NCBI GenBank assembly: GCA_036874045.1
Contig: JAZBRI010000008.1
Span: 3,115,001 to 3,179,000 of the forward strand
DNA: 64,000 nt
Direction of reading: 5' to 3'
From: Cymodocea nodosa
Lineage: Eukaryota > Streptophyta > Magnoliopsida > Alismatales > Cymodoceaceae
The notes beneath the pieces were generated by a model. It ran no database searches. It had not been told where the DNA came from and worked only from the letters and a program-made list of their open reading frames with translations. How positions within the stretch are numbered: the stretch's first letter is position 1; each line of letters starts with the position of its first letter. Both the position numbers and the translations under genes were made by a program. Below, in pieces: positions 48,013 to 60,300 of the stretch.

Positions 48013-49103
48013 TCAAGAATCAGTGATTCCAAAAAAACGTTTTGTTTGCTCCACCTTCTTGTGCTTCCGAGGATCGAATTTGTATTCCGTCCTCCTGTTT
48101 GTGGGAGGAGTTCCTTGCTCCAGCTTCAACTGGGCTCGAATCATCGCACGCCTTTCGCGGGGCCGCATTTCACGAACTGAACGTGGGGGCATCTCGTAAG
48201 CTTCCAACGGGCGATCAGTAAAGGGGTGCTCGCTTCCCGTGAAAATCCTAAGTTTCCTGTCCCTGTCCTGAAAGGGAAACCAAACAATAAGAACCACTTA
48301 TTCCACTGAGATAAAGAATTAAAATGCATAAAGGGCACCTTAGTATTTCAAGTGTAAACAAAAAAAGTGAATTTCAACAAAAGCTCACATCACGAAGTTT
48401 GTTTCGAGGAAGCATGCGCAGGACAGCTTTGCGAATGACTTCTGTTGGGTCCTTAACTAACTGATCCCTTAAACTCCTCTCCTTGAGGTGTCCAATATAA
48501 CTAAAAAAGATAATTTCGAATCAAACAAAACCCGGATAGACAAGAACAATAAACATAAGTCCAATCCAGCCAATATTGCCTGCCACCATACTTTGTCCTT
48601 ACCCTGTATGCCAGTAATACATCTTATTTCTCAGCTTCCTGCCAGTGACGCAAACATCCTTCGCATTAAGCACAACACACATATCCCCCTCCTCAAGATA
48701 TGGGGTGTACGTTGGCTTATCCTTGCCCTGAATTATGGTGGCTATTTGTGATGCGAGTCTCCCCAGTACCTTATAAAATAAACACAAAACCATCAATGTA
48801 ATTCATCATCATCTTCACTACCAAGAGAGAACAAGCTTTCCTCTAGTATTTGTGAGAACCAATATCGAGGTATTTAATAACCTGTCCCTTTGCATCGAAA
48901 ACCCTCCACCTAAGCCCCTCCAGATTGATCCTTCTAAGTCCAGCGACTGCCTTCTGCATTATCATGTGTGGAAAAACAAATAAAACAGAATGATCAACAA
49001 CATGACAAAAAAAGAACAAAGACCAGGAAAAAGCAGATAAGGGGGAAAGAATTCCACGTGCCTTGAGATTGTATGGCCGTGATATAGATGCAGCTGCTGC
49101 CAT
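48013..49103 (-). CDS. Mitochondrial large-subunit ribosomal protein uL13m
   Basis: Five minus-strand coding exons: 49103-49062, 48953-48882, 48769-48603, 48500-48389 and 48267-48013, giving 215 residues. The L13 fold is complete: [77 protein letters not shown] and then [17 protein letters not shown] basic C-terminal extension ([20 protein letters not shown]) is characteristic of the plant mitochondrial form (At3g01790 type) rather than the plastid or cytosolic L13. It helps build the 50S-like mitoribosomal subunit. Intron 1 uses a GC donor (AAG|GCACGT), required by frame to give [11 protein letters not shown]. There is no obvious cleavable presequence, only a short N-terminus. An upstream leader exon probably exists. 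Confidence 0.93.
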
Positions 49104-49154
49104 GATCTCTCAAATTCAGTTCAATTGATGTTGGATGCTGGTACAAGCCAGAAA

Positions 49155-50548
49155 CCTAAAACCACAAAGAAATTTTCAGGTTTCTCCCACTTGAAAATAC
49201 ACTTAAATTGTTATGCTACTAGTACACACCCTTTGAAAACTAATTGAGCAATGGGATAGCAACGAGTCAAATCTAGCTTAGGTCCACTATGACCTGCACT
49301 AGATCCATCATTTTTCAGAGTCTAAGCATGCACTTTGTGATTTACAACCAAACCCAACCCACATTCATGATTTTTATTATGGGTCTAGGTCCAACTGTCG
49401 GGTATGATGGGTCTACTAGTGATTAGTGGAATACGGTTGGAAACCATCCACTATGCACACACAAGGATGCATCGATTACATCTCTTAAATAAACAAGATT
49501 AACATGAGCATTATTTGAAATACAAAACTACAATCATAGAGAGTGCATACAGACCAGAAATATCATTTCAAATGATTTTCTGTTGCAAACAAAATTCAAC
49601 GGTTGGAATATTAGAAATGCATTTTTGATTGATACCAAGACTACCAATATTCTAGCAACAATGAGACAAACGCAAGAGTAAAAGATGACAGTAGAATGGA
49701 ATAAATAAAACTCACAAGTCACAATCTCCATAAAATGAATCATCACTAGCGCATGCACAATAAACAATCGTTCAACATGATAATGTTCACAAGTCACAAC
49801 CTCCTTTTCAAGTGTGAAATTCAACATGAACGACAAAATTATTCCATGCACACTAAACACAAGCAAAACCAATTCAGCCATTAAGTAATGATACAGATTG
49901 TATCACATCAATGATGTATCAACCTATGAAGAAGAAGAAGAATAATAATAAATTATGTACATACATACATACAACTTACATCATATAATATATACCAATT
50001 ATTTAGTAATGTAAGTTAGTTCAACTTAGTTCCACTCCATCCAAAATAAAACAAAGTTTGACAACAAAAGAAATAAACATGCTACAACAGTAAATAAAAA
50101 ATAAAAACGCACCATTTTTCCAATGTAATGAACTCATTACATTTATACATTGAAGTCATTATATAATTATAACATTCAAAATTTAATGAAGACAGAAACA
50201 TAAAACGCATTTTCCCCTGAAAAAGAATGTGATAATAACATAAACCTCTGGAAGTTTGCTTTATTTCGAACACTCTAGCAATAGCAACAAGAGCACGTTT
50301 TCCCAAAATACACGCATCCAACTACACTAAGCACAAGACAGTTTGAAAGAGGTAGATTCTTTGATCTACATTGCAGTATGAAGAACACAGATGAATGTAG
50401 GTAAACCAACAGACAAAAAAAAGACTTGATATGAGAGTTCATGATTTGTCACCTGTGGAGCTTCAAGGTGATTTTTTAGCTGGTCGGATGGTTGAGATGA
50501 GGGTGCTACTTCTGCTGGAATCACTGCTGGTCCATGTGCCACAAAAAA
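49155..50548 (-). other. Probable 5' UTR intron and leader exon of the uL13m gene
   Basis: A good acceptor (TTTTAG at 49161-49156) begins the exon that carries the uL13m start, so an upstream exon is expected. A 96-base segment at 50548-50453 has a strong acceptor (poly-T then ACAG) and a GTGACA donor. It is open in one frame (HGPAVIPAEVAPSSQPSDQL) but joins out of frame to the uL13m ATG. It is either a leader exon or an exon of an unrecognised overlapping gene. Confidence 0.4.
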
Positions 50549-50549
50549 C

Positions 50550-50760
50550 TGTAAAAAAAAAAACAATTCGGAATAAATATATCAAGTGGAGGAGGGTTTC
50601 GTAGAGGCACGAGACGACGCGATTGGGGAAGCAGGGGACGAGGCGATCGGGGGAGCAGGGGACGACGGAATCACCGGAGGATAGTTTCGGAGGAGCCGAT
50701 CGGAGAAGGCGGGGAAGGACGGAATCGCCGCAGGACGGTCTCGGTGGATTTCCGATAGGG
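50550..50760 (-). promoter_or_regulatory. GC-rich leader or first exon and promoter-proximal region
   Basis: This 200-base island is much GC-richer than its surroundings, with repeated GGGGAGCAGGGGACGA-like words. It lies just upstream of the leader exon on the minus strand. It is likely the transcription start region for uL13m. Confidence 0.4.
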
Positions 50761-52929
50761 CCTAAGGTTTTACATGAAAATTCATTTCTTACTATTTATA
50801 CTGTCACGAATATTTTATTAAATAAAATTTATTTATTATTATTATTCTGCAAGTACAAACTTATTAACGTTATTAACTAAAAGGAAATACCTTTTATATT
50901 AAAAAATCCTCATTTAACTATTTATGGCTGAAAGGCTTAAAAAACAAAAGTCAGCACAAAAATGAAGGAAATTAAACCTAACTTCATCAAAAATGAAAAC
51001 AAACAAAAAATTTGTTGTTTAAGTTCAAATGAATTAGATGTATGATATTAAGTTTAGATTTTTGGAAGTCTAAATTCTATACTTTAACGAATGATTAAAC
51101 TTAAGATTTAATGATTAGTACTTGATTTAATGTTTAACCTAGATTGGGGTCTGTTTCTGATTTCAACCTTTGCGACCTTCCATTTCAGACTTGTAAGAAA
51201 ACCCTTTTCATTTGCATTCGTATGATTTTACACTTCACAAATGTGTTGCTCCTTCCGTTCGTATTATTGGTTTTGAAATGTAAACATTCTTGAAAATGTG
51301 TTTATTAAAACATGTGACTTTCAAGACCCATGATGTATTCTCAAAGAGGAGAGAAGAGAATGGTTGGAATGTCAAACATGCATAGGCATCAACATTTCAT
51401 TACGTGACAATGGGAATGAAAAATTTAATTGCATGAAGTATGATAAATTGAAATGCCACATGTGGCACAACTGAAGATCCACCATAATTATGGCATTAAG
51501 CTACGGTTGCATACTAATCCTTTAAGTCAGGCCCAAGAGTCATATTTAGCTTTCTGAAGAAAAGTCCTGCTTAATCTTATGATGAGGTTTAAGAGTAATA
51601 ATTAACCACTACTCTATGATAGAATTCAAAAGCTTATATTTAACTTTGTGACAAAACCAAGTAATGTTCAATTGGTTATCTTGATTGTGCACATAATATC
51701 ATGTTTTGCTCTCATAGTCATGCATTTGATTTTAATAATTCCCCAAAGGTTAGAAAAGGGGTGGGTGATAAACAATGGGGGAAGAGAAACCATGATGTAT
51801 AACATATGTTTCTCAAGTAAATAAATGCAATAATATAGAAATTTCATGCTTCAAGCTTTGCATTACAAAATGGAAGCACCAACATGTCAAAGGTCATGAA
51901 ATGTACATGGATAAAATTACCAATGCATCTCTTCCTACATGCAAAAGTCATACATGGTGAAATATAGGCAAACAAGAAAATTAGATGAAAATAGAAAAAT
52001 ACTTACACTACAAGCCCAAATCAAGCCTCCCAAGGGTGAACCTAATAATTCTAATGCTTATTTGTATACTTAGAATTTGAATTTTAACAGAATTTAAATT
52101 TTACATAATTTAACGAAAAGAATTTAAAATCTGGTTATTTGTGTACGTTTAGGAATTTGATGAAAATTGAAATTTAGGTACTTGTGCACATGATAGAATT
52201 GAAAGAAATTAAACATAATTGATTTTTAACATATTGCTCAACCAATTGATACATCAAAGTTATCCAAAATCTTATTGGAGCAAAATGTTCAACATATCAA
52301 TGAGGAAATTAGTGGAAATTATTCCAATACTATTGTATTAATTCAAATAAGTGTGAATTAAAAATTGTCATTCAACTAAATTTGAATGATCATTCAAATA
52401 AATAAATTGTTGATTCAAAAATTGTTATTCAACTAGTTAGTTATCAAAAACACATTAAATTACATCAATTTCCATTGTAGATTCCTTTATTTCACAATTA
52501 ATACTTCTAACACCCAGTAATGATTTTTTTTAAAAAATGCTTATTTATTATACTTGTCTTTAATAGTAATTAAAATTTGCAAAAAAAAATCCAAATCAAA
52601 TATGGTATTCTTGACTTCTATTGGAGCTTGAATTTTAATAAATATAAAATCCATTATTATTAAAAAATTATGGTAACTATTGTTATTTTTCATTTTATTA
52701 TGCTAAAAAATTTAGGTTAATTAAATATAGTAATTTTAAATTATAATATATGTGATAGTAAATAATGTATTAAGGTTTTGTATCTTAATTAAGTTTGGTC
52801 TTATATTACTTACATGTCTTTGTCTTTTTATATAGCTTTTATATATAAAAACCTAATTTATTTATAAATGATTTCCAGCTTCCATCTTTTTTTTATGTTA
52901 CAGTAGTATATGAGAAAAGATAAACATCA
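50761..52929. other. AT-rich intergenic sequence
   Basis: No gene is seen. It contains the second copy of the repeat found at 39880-40150 and three loose repeats of TTATTTGTGTAC-TTAGGAATTTGA-like words at about 52060-52200. Confidence 0.4.
52300..52560. repeat. Dispersed AT-rich repeat, copy 2
   Basis: AAATTACATCAATTT, TTTATTTCACAATTAATAC, CCAGTAATGATTTTTTTTAA and AAATGCTTATTTATTATACTT follow in the same order as in the copy at 39880-40150. The family is unknown. Confidence 0.5.
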
Positions 52930-55900
52930 ATATGAAGTTGGAATAATAATTGATAAAAATTTAAATGACAAAGTTGTTGAGATAATAAAGATAGAAGATA
53001 GAATTATAATTATAGGAAATGAATTAATATGATTAATGCATACGCTTCAGATAGGTTTAGGAGAAGTTATTTAACATAAAATTTGAAAAAAATTAGATAG
53101 TTTAGTTGACGACTTGTTTAATAATGAAAAACTCTTTATCGAAAGAGATCTAAATGGTCATATAAGAGGGTAAAATATAGCGTATGAAAAAATTAATAAA
53201 GGATTTGGTTTTGATAATAAAAATGAAGAGAGAAATTCAATTCTAGACTTTAGTGAAGCTTATAATCTTTTAGTAGCCAACATTTAATTTCATTTAGAAG
53301 TGGTTTAAATACTATTCAAATAGACGACTTTTAGTTACTAGAAAAATAAATCAAGGAATGTGTAAAAATTAGTAGATTATCTCAAGGATTATTTTAATGA
53401 TATCTTAAGTGATGATATTTCCCAAAGACATACCCAAAAAGTGAAATTCTAGTATGATGTAGAATAAATAATAATAAAAAAGTATATGAGTATAAATATC
53501 TAAAGAAGACAATTAAGATCAAATAAATATCAAAATGTGTAAATCAAATGTCTTAGACGTGAAATATAAATATCTCAAATTAACATAAAATATATATCTA
53601 AGAATCATTTTAGATATGAAATATAAGTGCTCAAGATAAAGGAGATTAAATATTTTGGACATAAAATGTAAATATCCAATATGGAAGGAACCAAAGCATT
53701 AAAATTTTCTTATATATATATATATATAATAATCAAATATTTTAGATATGAAACATAAATATCTAAAACTAAAATCATGACATTTTATGTATCCATATAA
53801 AAATTTAAATAAAGTATTTTAGATATAAAATATGAATATTTAAAATTGTGACACTTCAAATATCAAGTACAAAAAACTTAAAACAGGATTAAACATTTTA
53901 GACGTAAGATATGAGTATTATCTTGAAATTTCGATCGTAAAAAGAGAAAAAAAAAGTTTTGGTCTTATGCAAGTCAAGTTTCGATTCAATTGTAAAAAAT
54001 AAAAAAATCGATCGTACCAAAGTCAAACTTCGAAATGAAAGAAAGAATACAAGAGAATAAATAAATAATATATATATATGAAAAAAAATGAATGAAATAT
54101 CTTTAAAAAAATTTCAAATCCTTGGAGATGAAATTAAATCTTTTAGATACGAAAAATTATAACATATCAAAAAAAATAAAATTAATTAAAATATGTGACA
54201 TATATGCATCTAAGGTAATTAAAAAATAACATCTAAAGTAAAAAAATTAACATATTTTAGATACAAAATATAAATATCTAAAGTAAAAAGTAAAATATTT
54301 CAGGTGTAACATATAAAATATATATTATAAAAAAGAGAGAGAAAGCTTAAGACGTCTTAAATAAAGAACATAAATCTAAGAACCCAATACCTTGGATATG
54401 AAGTATAAATATCCAAAAAAAAATCAAAATACTTTGATTTCAAAAAACAAAAAAAACTTGAATCTCTAAAATAAAAGGGAAAACAAATCAAGTATAAATC
54501 ATGTCATTGTTAAAAGAAATATATATAAATACTTCTAAACAAGAGTATAAATTGTGAACGATAAAAATACATAAATACCCTTAAACAATAGTATAAGTTT
54601 GTGATAGAAATATTGGAATACATTGATGTTAAAATATGTTAATGTTAGAACATCATTTCTTAAAAGAAAAAATGCAAAATAAATATATGTATGTAGCATA
54701 TATATGCAAAATTATATAGATATTATGCTTAATTAGGGGTGTGGTCTAACCAAAATTGAAATATACCAAATGATAATATAAAATCTTAGACGTTAAATAA
54801 AAAAAAGTAAGTCAAAACGTGTTAGATACAACAAACATAAAAAAAATTATTAAAATACTTTGGACATATAAATATCTAAAGTAAAGGAGAAATTTAAAAA
54901 TATGAAATGTAAATATCTAAGTTTTGAGAAATATTAAATACTTTTGGATAAGAGCTTAAACTATTCACATAACTTATATTTTAATATAAAATATCAAAAT
55001 ATTAAATGTCATTTGAAAAATGAAAAATTATCAAAATATTTAAAATAATAATTACTTCTAGATAGAAGTCTAAACTATCCAAGAAAAATATATTTTAGCA
55101 TAAAATGTGGAATGTAAAAAGTAAAAAAAAAGAAAGTAAATTAACCAAAACATTTACTTAAAAATTATTAAATTACTCCTAGACAAGAGTATAAATGTTT
55201 ATGATAAAAAAATATAAAATATAAACACTCTTGAACAAGAGTATCAACTGGTTTATGAAAAATGTTAAAGTACTCCTAAATATAAGCTTAAACTATCTTA
55301 CACATATATTTGGATATGAAATGTATACAAATATTTAAATATTCAAAAATTATATATATTGAATATTCCTACATATGAATTTAAACTATCGTAAATATAC
55401 ATTTGGATATAAAATATATACAAATATCTAAATATTTAGAAAATATCAATCACTCTTAGATATAAACTTAAATTGTCTCAAACATATATTTGAATATGAA
55501 ATATATGTAGATACGTAAGTTTTAACAAAAATATATATCAATTACTCTCAAAATATGAGCTTAAACCATCTAAGTTTTTACTTGAATAGAGAAGCATATA
55601 TTTGGGTAATGAAAATATTAATTACTCCTAGATAAGAACCTAAATTATCTAAAATATGTTAAAATGCAACATACTCCTAGGTAGGAGTTTAAAATGTCCA
55701 CAACATGAAAATGTTTCAAGGTAAGAGCTTCAATTATCCATATAATATGTATTTTGGTATTAAATGTAAAATGTCAAAATACTATTGATACATTAATTAC
55801 TGAGATTAATTTAAATAAAAAAAACTATCACCAAATGCTTAAAATATTAAACGTTCCTTGGTAGGAACCTAAGATATTTGACATCTCCTCATGATAGCAT

Positions 55901-56640
55901 GAGAAATCCGATGACAAATTTAAGATATTTTCTGTTATTTTTATTTATTTGTAAGAATTACATTGTACAACATCAATTTGTACCTTTCTTTATAAATGAT
56001 AATGAAATTTAATTTATCTAGATATATTTGGTATGCTTGATGTGATTTACATGATGTATATGTGACATCTTTCTTATAAGATGTATGATGCAGGATTAAT
56101 CATTAAGAAGTCTCTTGATGCACATATATAAAATATATATACCTCAAGATATATAAATAAAAAAAGATGTATTCATTTTGAAGGGAAAAAGATTGAGGAA
56201 AAACTCACATTTAACATAAGGTCTATAAAGAATTATACGATAATTTAAACACAAAACATGGAGAAAATAAAATATATAAATTGTCTAAGGATAGAGAAAG
56301 AAAATTCTAAAGATATAATATATTAAAGATGAGGATGGTTGAGTTTTATTGAAAGGAAATGAAATAGAAGATAGATGACATATATAATTCAATAAACTTT
56401 TGATGAACCTACCATAGAAAACTCTTACATGCAAAATTTGTATGACAATACAAAAGACACAAGCAATAGTTATTTTAGAAAAATTAGTAATTTGAAGGTA
56501 AAGAAACTATTAAAAAATTGAAATGAGGGAAAATTATTAGACAAAGGATATTCCAATTCAAGTCCAAAAGTGTATAGGTAAATTAGTGATTAAGTGGTTA
56601 TACAAACTTTGTGTATACATTGCAGCCATTAGGCTGACTT
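52930..56640 (+). mobile_element. RTE-type LINE, decayed and split by an AT-rich repeat array
   Basis: Plus strand. About 52930-53390 encodes the APE-like endonuclease of plant RTE LINEs (often annotated craniofacial development protein 2-like): EVGIIIDKNLNDKVVEIIK, then after frameshifts LDSLVDDLFNNEKLFIERDL, NGHIRG, NKNEERNSILDFSEAYNLLV and FRSGLNTIQID. About 56215-56640 continues with the pre-RT linker and RT start: ENKIYKLSKDRERKF, KDEDG, VLLKGNEIEDR, FNKL, then DIPIQVQKCIGKLVIKWLYK. Many stops are present. The stretch between is not LINE-like and is described as a separate array. The rest of the reverse transcriptase is missing. Confidence 0.7.
53550..55870. repeat. Array of degenerate palindromic AT-rich units
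   Basis: Two kinds of short palindrome recur. Type A has arms TTTAGATAT and ATATCTAAA around about 9 bases (53741-53767, 54256-54282), with variants TTGGATAT/ATATCCAA (54392-54414) and TTGGACAT/ATATCCAA (53655-53679). Type B is a 16-base palindrome followed by a TTAAACTATC-like word: ACTTCTA-GA-TAGAAGT (55054-55069), ACTCTTG-AA-CAAGAGT (55227-55242), ACTCCTA-GG-TAGGAGT (55673-55688) and GTTCCT/AGGAAC (55853-55868). Both arms change together between copies. From about 54.9 kb A and B alternate as a longer loose unit. No coding capacity. A TA microsatellite lies at 53710-53728. Confidence 0.7.
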
Positions 56641-56699
56641 ACCGAATAAAAAATAAAATATGGATACAACTAATAAAAACAGGTTTGTTATGTATATTG

Positions 56700-57350
56700 T
56701 ATGACATTCTAAACATTTAAAAGCAGATTTTTACTTGATCAGCAGTTGTGATGAAGGTTGAGCTCATATAGAATTTAGGATTTAAGGTTTCATACATAAG
56801 TTTCACCTTTTTGCTATATATTACAGCTACAAAATCAACTAACTTAAGGCTTGATTGTTAGGGGACATAATGGGTCAAAATAGAATGGGATGAAACTCAA
56901 CATATCTTATAATTATAAAGGGAAAGAGAAGGGATGAACTTGGTCATCATTTAATTCAAAAATTTCTCACACGCACACACCATATAAATTTAATAAATAA
57001 CTCAATGACTAAGGAGAAAGAAAAGATTGGAAGTGTGAAAGAACATGTGATAGGGAGAAAAGAAAAAAGGTAAAAGAGAAGAAAAAAAACATGCAAGGAA
57101 GAATGTGTTATTTAAATATTTTCTATGCATTTTGCTTGTATCTATTAAGAAATGAATTGTATAAATAACCAATTCCACGAATTAATAGATAAACAAGAGA
57201 TAAAACATATCAACCTGTGGATTAATGGATTATGCATAGAAAACATTTATATCCTTACACAATTTTAACAGTTCAAGTTGAAGTGGGTTAATGGATCATA
57301 GTCGACTACTCACAAACACATTGATTTTTGCTCGAAAAATATCAAAAATC
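56700..57350. other. AT-rich intergenic sequence
   Basis: This lies between the LINE remnant and the 3' end of the CoA ligase gene. No gene or firm transposon signature is seen. The minus-strand 3' UTR of the ligase gene should occupy its right end. Confidence 0.4.
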
Positions 57351-60300
57351 CTATAGCTTTGAGTCGGGGTACGAAGTCGCACGCTTCATCAAATCCTTCC
57401 TCAAAATCTTGCCAGCTGCATTTTTTGGTATGGAGTTTACAAAAACCACTCGTCTAATCTTTTTATAAGGGGCAACCTGCATTGTCACAATTCCAAAAGA
57501 CAGCATTAAACAGGCTACGACCTTCTAACCAAAGTTGAAGAAAATGGAAATAACCCTTTTTTTTAAAATATTTGATCATAGTGAGAAAATTAAGTTAGAA
57601 AACAGTCAATTTTTCATTCTTCTGTTTAAAAGGTCTTTGTTGTAGAGAGAAATGAGAAAAAGAATGGAAAAAAAAAGTGGGGGGAGAGGGGATGATAAAC
57701 AGTTTTTTTATTTACAACACCTGGAGAGAAAACTATTATTAGAATAATTACTTGTTGTTGAGTAATATAAAAAATTACTAGCGAGTTTTAATTATTTAGA
57801 TACTTATTTTATTGTTTAACACTTCAGTTATTTTTTATAAATATTTATGAGTAAATTTTGATGTTGGTATCCTAATATCATCGGTTCCCACTTTAATATA
57901 CTGAATTTTAAAATGGATTACTTTGATATCATGAACTTACAGTTTGTCTCATTCTACTTTTTGAAGTACCAACGTCGTTACACAATTTACTTAATGCCCA
58001 GCTCCCACCACTACTTAGGTCACAAATGAATTCAATAAATCAAGTCACAATATCTGTCAATGGTTTTTTGTAGTTACAATTCACATGATAGGTTTAACAC
58101 ATCCAGGTCACAAATAATCTCATTCAAGTAATAAATTCAATGAATTGATCACATTTTTTAGCTAAGGAGCAATCTTGTCTAAATTTATTGTAAAAATAAT
58201 AAGGCCTTGACGGACTTACTAACTAGAATAACACTTGAAGTTCAATGTATCAAAATAATCTATTTTAAAGTTCAAAATATTAAAGAATCAATCATGATTC
58301 AAGATACTAACATGAAATTTACTCAATATTTCTAATTTAGTGATTTATGATTGTTGAGTGCTAACTACACAAACTCAAAACATGTGATTGTATTGAATTA
58401 CAATTTATTTTTCCGAACTAACTTTTCAATTATAATGGTTGTATATGTATTTATACAACTTGTATCATAATACCACTATGCAGGGTCAGCTAATTATGTA
58501 TTTATATATATTCTTTTTTATTTATACCATTTTGGCCCTCTTAATAAATTCTTTCATATTGAGCCCTTATAATTGAAAAAGTGACATGCTAAGGATAGAT
58601 ATGAAGATATACCTGTCTAGATATGTAATCCATGATGGCTGCCCGATCAAGAATCTTCCCTTTCCTTCCAACAACAAAGGCCATAGGCACTTGACCTGCT
58701 TCCTCGTCAGGATACCTGTCATGGGTTGGGGATAATTTGTCAGATTAAGAAAAAGATTTCTTAAACTAATTACAGAAAATCTTGTAATATACTTACGGAA
58801 CAACAGCAGCTTCTACGATATCTGGGTGTGCATGAAGCAAATGTTCTAGCTCTGCAGGAGGTACCTACATCACGAAGAAGGGCAAAAGGCACAATATGAA
58901 TTTATTCTTCCCCTCGTCCACTTTGTTTTTCTTTGACAAGAAAAATGGGATTGAATCTATTGGGTTATTTTCCAGAGAAAATTAAATGTTAAAAATATTC
59001 TTTATAATTTATTTTTTTCAAAATGCATTCTGTATAATTTATCCATTAACATTAATCAATTAGAGTGCGATTACAACCAATCTTCACAGGTTATATGTAA
59101 AGAAATATCCAAAAATCCATATCAAGCTTAGTAATAAAAATAATATTTTACAGTGAACGTTTCATTTGTTTTATGTTTTTATAGGAAAATAATTGTTTTA
59201 TGGTTTAAATTCAGTAGACAGGAGGACTTTGATTTATGTTCACCATTCAGCCTTTTGTTGTGATTTTTTATTGGATACTAGTGTAAATCCTTGCGTTGAA
59301 AACAGGTGAAATATAAAGTAATTTGACATATAAAATTAATGAGGATAATTAGGTAAAAATGATATGGAAAACCTGTAATTACAAAATATGAAAATAGGGT
59401 AGAAAAATTATAGAAATAAATACGAAAATGTCTTATCTATAAAGGATAAAATTAAGTTGGGGCAGAATCACATTTTTTAATACAAAGTATATACAAGCAG
59501 GAAGTAGATGGATGCAGTGTGGAGAGCTCATGAATTTATTTGAATCTTACGCTACAATGAACAAGAAAATGAGGTTGTACTTAGTACCTGATATCCTTTA
59601 TATTTAATTAGCTCCTTCAACCTGTCGACAACAAAGAGAAAACCATCATTGTCGATGTAGCATAGGTCTCCAGTTTTCAACCATCCTTCTGTATCCAAAA
59701 CAGCATCAGTTGCTTCTTGATCACCAAGGTATCCTACTCAGCAAACATCTTTCATTATCTTCTTTTCAGCAGTCATCCATTAGTCATATTTATTTTAAAG
59801 CCAAGCACCAATCAAAGATCTCCTACTATCTTGATCAGTATCAATAAGGGAATGTTTCATCCAACAGTCACAAATCAAATGTTCCTCTGTTGTTTGAGAA
59901 AATTAAAAAAACAACACCATCTAAAAGCCATTTAGACATTTTAAAATCAAAGTTATTAATTTTTCAGAAAAAAGAGAAAAAGGATTTGAAAAACAGCTAT
60001 TTTTAATTTTTGGAATTTGCTTTTCGAGTTGTTAATATGATTTTACTGTTTTGATACTTCAATGTTTAAAATATTAATTGTGTTTCTTATATTGCTAATT
60101 ATGTTTAAGGATTTGTTCTTAATAAATACACATATTCAAAATATGGTTTGAGCTGTAATGGGTGGGGTTCCTCATCTTCTTGATCAGGTCTGTATTTTTT
60201 TGAATGTTCTTAATCATCAAAAATCCTTATCCTTTCTACGAAAAAATATGGTTTGAGTTATACTATATGTAAGTGAATTAAAGTTCATTTCATCCAATTA

